Of a stretch of 64,000 nucleotides of DNA, positions 61,533-64,000 are shown piece after piece. Both the position numbers and the translations under genes were made by a program. The notes beneath the pieces were generated by a model that was not told where the DNA came from, searched no databases, and saw nothing but the letters and a program-made list of their open reading frames with translations. Position 1 is the first letter of the stretch. Each line of letters starts with the position of its first letter. The DNA lies in the NCBI RefSeq assembly GCF_001431625.1, contig NZ_LLXT01000068.1:1-64000 (forward strand), in the 5' to 3' direction. This DNA comes from Stenotrophomonas geniculata ATCC 19374 = JCM 13324 (GTDB lineage: Bacteria; Pseudomonadota; Gammaproteobacteria; Xanthomonadales; Xanthomonadaceae).

Positions 61533-62688
61533 AGCCCGAGCCGAGCTGGCGCCGTCGGCGAAGGCCAGTCTGCTCAAGGTCGTGTCTCTGGCAGAGTTTG
61601 CCCAATCAACGCTTCCCTTGGAGCGCTTGGCCCTGGATCTGAGGGACGTCCCAGCGGACCGCTTCAGCAGAGACCTGCTAAACCTGCCTTGGGGTGCGGT
61701 CTTGCCCTCGAGCGGGTTGCGCTCCGCCGGTGAGGCTCCTCTCGTTCAATTGGAAGGTCCGCCGGGTGTTTGCAAGCCTGGGGATGTGGTGGAGCTCAAT
61801 CCCCTGCGGAAGAAGGTGGCGATCCGATATCGGCGCGGAGACACCGGCAATGTGTTGTTCGCCACCGAGCGCTGCAACAGCTACTGCCTGATGTGCTCTC
61901 AACCGCCCCGAGACGTTCAAGACGATTGGCGGGTGAGGCACCTCCTGGACCTGATCGACCTCATCGATCCGGAGGAACCTTCGCTGGCGATCAGCGGCGG
62001 GGAACCGACCCTGCTGGATGACGGGTTGGTCGACGTGGTGGCCAAATGCGCGCACGTGCTGCCCAACACCCACCTGCACATCCTGTCCAACGGCCGACTG
62101 CGTGAGCCCGGCCTGCACGCGAAATTTGCGGGCCTCCATCCCAACCTGAGCTGGGGCATTCCGCTCTACGGGGACCGCTATGCTCTGCACGACTACGTGG
62201 TGCAAAGCGAGGGTGCGTTCGCTCAGACCCTTCGTGGGCTTTACGCATTGGAAGCCGCCCAGCAGCGGGTGGAGATCCGAGTCGTGCTGGTCAAGCCCAC
62301 GGTCGAGCGGCTGATACAGCTGGCCCGCTACATCTGGCGCAACCTGCCCTTCGTCGAACACGTCGCACTGATGGGCATCGAGCCCATCGGCTTTGCCAAA
62401 GCCCATCAGCGTGAGCTTTGGGCCGATCCAGCGGACTACGGTGACGTCCTGTCCGAAGCGGTAGGGCTGCTGGCCGAGGGCGGAATCCCGGTCTCGCTCT
62501 ACAACTTGCCCTTGTGCGCGTTGGACAGATCGCTTTGGCCCTACGCCGCGCAGAGCATTTCGCCTTGGAAGAACGACTACCTGCCCGCCTGCGACGGCTG
62601 CTCGGTTCGGCAGCGGTGCGGCGGCTTCTTCTCGTGGGTCACACCGGCTTGGACCAGCCGGTCCATCTCTCCCGTCCTGGAAACCTGA
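61519..62688 (+). CDS. hxsC: Radical SAM maturase HxsC
   Basis: This 389-residue enzyme has the cluster motif CNSYCLMC (C119, C123, C126), LAISGGEPTLLDDGL for SAM binding, and a C-terminal CDGCSVRQRCGG (C358, C361, C367) that may bind another cluster. It is a paralogue-like partner of HxsB and the second maturase of the system. It overlaps hxsB by 14 nt and ends 2 nt before hxsA. Confidence 0.88.
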   Translation: MLPLEARAELAPSAKASLLKVVSLAEFAQSTLPLERLALDLRDVPADRFSRDLLNLPWGAVLPSSGLRSAGEAPLVQLEGPPGVCKPGDVVELNPLRKKVAIRYRRGDTGNVLFATERCNSYCLMCSQPPRDVQDDWRVRHLLDLIDLIDPEEPSLAISGGEPTLLDDGLVDVVAKCAHVLPNTHLHILSNGRLREPGLHAKFAGLHPNLSWGIPLYGDRYALHDYVVQSEGAFAQTLRGLYALEAAQQRVEIRVVLVKPTVERLIQLARYIWRNLPFVEHVALMGIEPIGFAKAHQRELWADPADYGDVLSEAVGLLAEGGIPVSLYNLPLCALDRSLWPYAAQSISPWKNDYLPACDGCSVRQRCGGFFSWVTPAWTSRSISPVLET

Positions 62689-62690
62689 TC

Positions 62691-63353
62691 ATGTCCAACG
62701 CACTGATGATCGTCGGCGCAGCCACCCTAGGATCCTTGGGCACGGAGCCGCCCAAGGGCCAGTCCGACCTCTCCAGGCTCTCCGAGATGGACGGGAAATA
62801 CGCGACCGTCCTGAGCACCTCGTTGAATGCAGGCCGGCACAACCTGTATGCCGGGCACCGCAGCCACAGCTCCCATCGATCACACAGTTCCCATCGCTCC
62901 CATTCGTCGGGGTCGGGAAGCTCGTATCGCTCGTATACCCCGCCACCGGCGACCTACACGCCACCGCCCACGCGATACACCGCGCCAGCGGCACCGGCGG
63001 TACCCGCAGCCCCGAGAACCACCGGGAGTGGCGCCAGCCATTTGAATAGCTACCCTACCCATAATTTGGAGCCGGCCGCCCGGGCAAACTCCCGGTCTGC
63101 AGACAACCTGACCTTGGAGCCCGGCACCTACGACAAGCCGGTCACGGAGGGACGGGACGCCGATGCGCTCAAGCTGCTGATCATGCGTGTCCAGGCAGCG
63201 CTCTATTCCAAGGGCTACGATCCAGGTGCCATCGACGGGGTCCTCACTCCTGAGACCCAATCGGCGCTGCGAATGTTCCAATTGGCCCACGGCATCCGGG
63301 CGACCGGAACGATGACGACTCCCACCCTGGACGCGCTTGGCGTGCGGATCTAG
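62691..63353 (+). CDS. hxsA: His-Xaa-Ser repeat precursor HxsA with peptidoglycan-binding domain
   Basis: This 220-residue protein has a short N-terminal part (1-55), the repeat HRSHSSHRSHSSHRSHSS (residues 56-73, six HxS triplets), a Pro/Tyr-rich linker with TYTPPP and RYTAP motifs, and a C-terminal peptidoglycan-binding domain (about 155-220: QAALYSKGYDPGAIDGVLTP, ALRMFQLAHGI). The two radical SAM enzymes encoded upstream are predicted to modify the HxS region. The mature protein may be fixed to the cell wall, with no clear cleavable signal peptide seen. Confidence 0.88.
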   Translation: MSNALMIVGAATLGSLGTEPPKGQSDLSRLSEMDGKYATVLSTSLNAGRHNLYAGHRSHSSHRSHSSHRSHSSGSGSSYRSYTPPPATYTPPPTRYTAPAAPAVPAAPRTTGSGASHLNSYPTHNLEPAARANSRSADNLTLEPGTYDKPVTEGRDADALKLLIMRVQAALYSKGYDPGAIDGVLTPETQSALRMFQLAHGIRATGTMTTPTLDALGVRI

Positions 63354-63544
63354 CCCTCAACACCTTTAATCCCGCGGCTGCGGGAGGCCAAAAAGCGACC
63401 GGCCTCCAGAAGAGTGAGACACCCGTGGCATTTAAGGACCGAATCGCGAACGGCTCGACACATCTGTAGATCCGCTCCTATGTAGAACTTGCGCAGCTTT
63501 GCGCACATGGTTAGATGCTTCCATCTTTAAGGGGAGCAGAGACC

Positions 63545-63748
63545 ATGGACCACAATTACAACAACAAGCAGCACAGAGGCTCGGAGCACGACTGGCAACA
63601 GGCCATCGATGCCCTTCCGATTTTGATCGTCGAACGGAACCAAGCTTCCATCATGAGCACCGATGCGTTGATCGCTGCGGCCAAAACGGGCCTCCGGGAC
63701 GCTTGCGAGAACTACCGGACGGCTTTGATCGAGCATCGTAGGACGTAG
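63545..63748 (+). CDS. Small hypothetical protein
   Basis: This 67-residue protein starts MDHNYNNKQHRGSEHDW and has a helix-rich remainder (ALIAAAKTGLRDACENYRTA). AGGGGAG is about 9-14 nt before ATG 63545. No family is recognised, and it may or may not belong to the hxs operon, 191 nt away. Confidence 0.5.
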   Translation: MDHNYNNKQHRGSEHDWQQAIDALPILIVERNQASIMSTDALIAAAKTGLRDACENYRTALIEHRRT

Positions 63749-63784
63749 GCGGCCATCGTCGCCGGCATCTTTCGCGAACCGCTG

Positions 63785-63805
63785 AAAGGGGAACTTGCCC
63801 CCTTT
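63785..63805. terminator. Terminator-like hairpin
   Basis: AAAGGGG and CCCCTTT form a stem around a 7-nt loop, with A/T at both ends, between the plus-strand small gene and the minus-strand membrane gene. It probably works in both directions. Confidence 0.6.
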
Positions 63806-63833
63806 GATGGTTGTCAGCAGCTCCCGGCCCGCC

Positions 63834-64000
63834 CTACAGGCTGGTGGCGCGCCACACGCGCCCGATCAACCCGCCCACCAGTGGCGCAATCGGGAAGACG
63901 GTGTAGAGGCCGGCCAACGCCAGCGGCGGGACGGAAACGAAGAAATTGCGTTCCGATTCAATCAGACCAGGGTAGAAGATCCCCACCCCGATGCTTCCGA
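63834..64000 (-). CDS. C-terminal fragment of a membrane protein (runs off the window)
   Basis: The visible 54 residues read GSIGVGIFYPGLIESERNFF, then VSVPPLALAGLYTVFPIAPL and the end GLIGRVWRATSL, with two hydrophobic segments. The stop codon is at 63834-63836. The N-terminal part lies beyond 64000, so the family cannot be assigned. Confidence 0.55.
   Translation of the reverse strand, partial: GSIGVGIFYPGLIESERNFFVSVPPLALAGLYTVFPIAPLVGGLIGRVWRATSL

Larger units (their letters stand above)
44018..64000. mobile_element. Genomic island inserted in mutS (left end; right end outside the window)
   Basis: The region starts at the mutS break and differs from the preceding DNA in GC content, codon use and gene type. 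It contains defence genes, a MobQ relaxase and oriT, a tyrosine integrase, an H-NS-like protein, a duplicated gene fragment, many unknowns and a radical-SAM modification operon. The integrase lies 10 kb inside, so the island is probably composite, with an integrative mobilisable element nested in or fused to other pieces. No second att copy was seen in the window. Confidence 0.7.

Noticed and set aside
62856-62909. Short tandem repeat that could look like a CRISPR-type or satellite array
   Set aside because: The repetition is only at protein level (HxS triplets in hxsA); DNA units differ and there are no spacers.

Overview
The window is from a high-GC gammaproteobacterium of the family Xanthomonadaceae, most likely Stenotrophomonas (maltophilia group). 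The evidence is the GTAG-headed REP (SMAG) palindromes scattered between genes, the xanthomonad-style TonB receptors, and a mutS 5' end whose first residues match Stenotrophomonas MutS as I remember it. No rRNA, tRNA or CRISPR array was seen.

Positions 1 to about 43950 look like ordinary chromosome. In order they hold: an HD-GYP protein; an M13 peptidase; gpmA; nfi; a cation diffusion facilitator; a FepA-type catecholate siderophore receptor with a Fur-like box; a globin-coupled diguanylate cyclase (DosC type); an MFS exporter divergent from an HxlR regulator; an iron-uptake operon (DUF3649, PepSY permease, DUF3325, TonB receptor); a low-GC orphan membrane gene between two copies of a terminator; a periplasmic PPP-type phosphatase with a two-component system; and a run of eight genes (20391-27517) that looks like an uncharacterised biosynthetic pathway (hydrolase, two SMR proteins, two PLP enzymes, HAD phosphatase, FemAB/GNAT-like transferase, arginase-fold enzyme). 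These are followed by a VOC protein, a ParD-like/methionine aminopeptidase pair with an iterated operator, argO/argP, a TolC-HlyD-ABC2-ABC2 export operon without an ATPase, a chemoreceptor, a barstar-like gene, and a glycosyltransferase with an O-antigen-ligase-like protein.

At about 44018 the reading frame of mutS breaks off after 22 recognisable codons and foreign DNA of lower and more variable GC begins. It continues to the end of the window, so this is a genomic island in the 5' end of mutS whose right end is not visible. Its first operon is a short-Argonaute defence system of the SPARSA type (SIR2-APAZ plus short pAgo). It is followed by a small co-directional gene with a RHIM-like amyloid motif and a C-terminal hydrophobic segment. 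Next comes a mobilisation module (MobQ-family relaxase, RSF1010-like oriT, TraD-like protein). After it lie a PD-(D/E)XK-like protein, a HEPN/AbiU2-like protein, a SemiSWEET-like membrane protein, an exact 369-bp duplication that creates a pseudogene, a tyrosine integrase, an H-NS-like silencer, a second PD-(D/E)XK-like protein and several unknowns.

The island section ends with a complete His-Xaa-Ser system (hxsD-hxsB-hxsC-hxsA): two radical SAM maturases and a peptidoglycan-binding precursor with six HxS triplets, probably a post-translationally modified cell-envelope protein. The main candidates for under-described biology are the three-gene short-Argonaute operon with its RHIM-like partner, the mutS-integrated island, the hxs operon and the 20-27 kb cluster.
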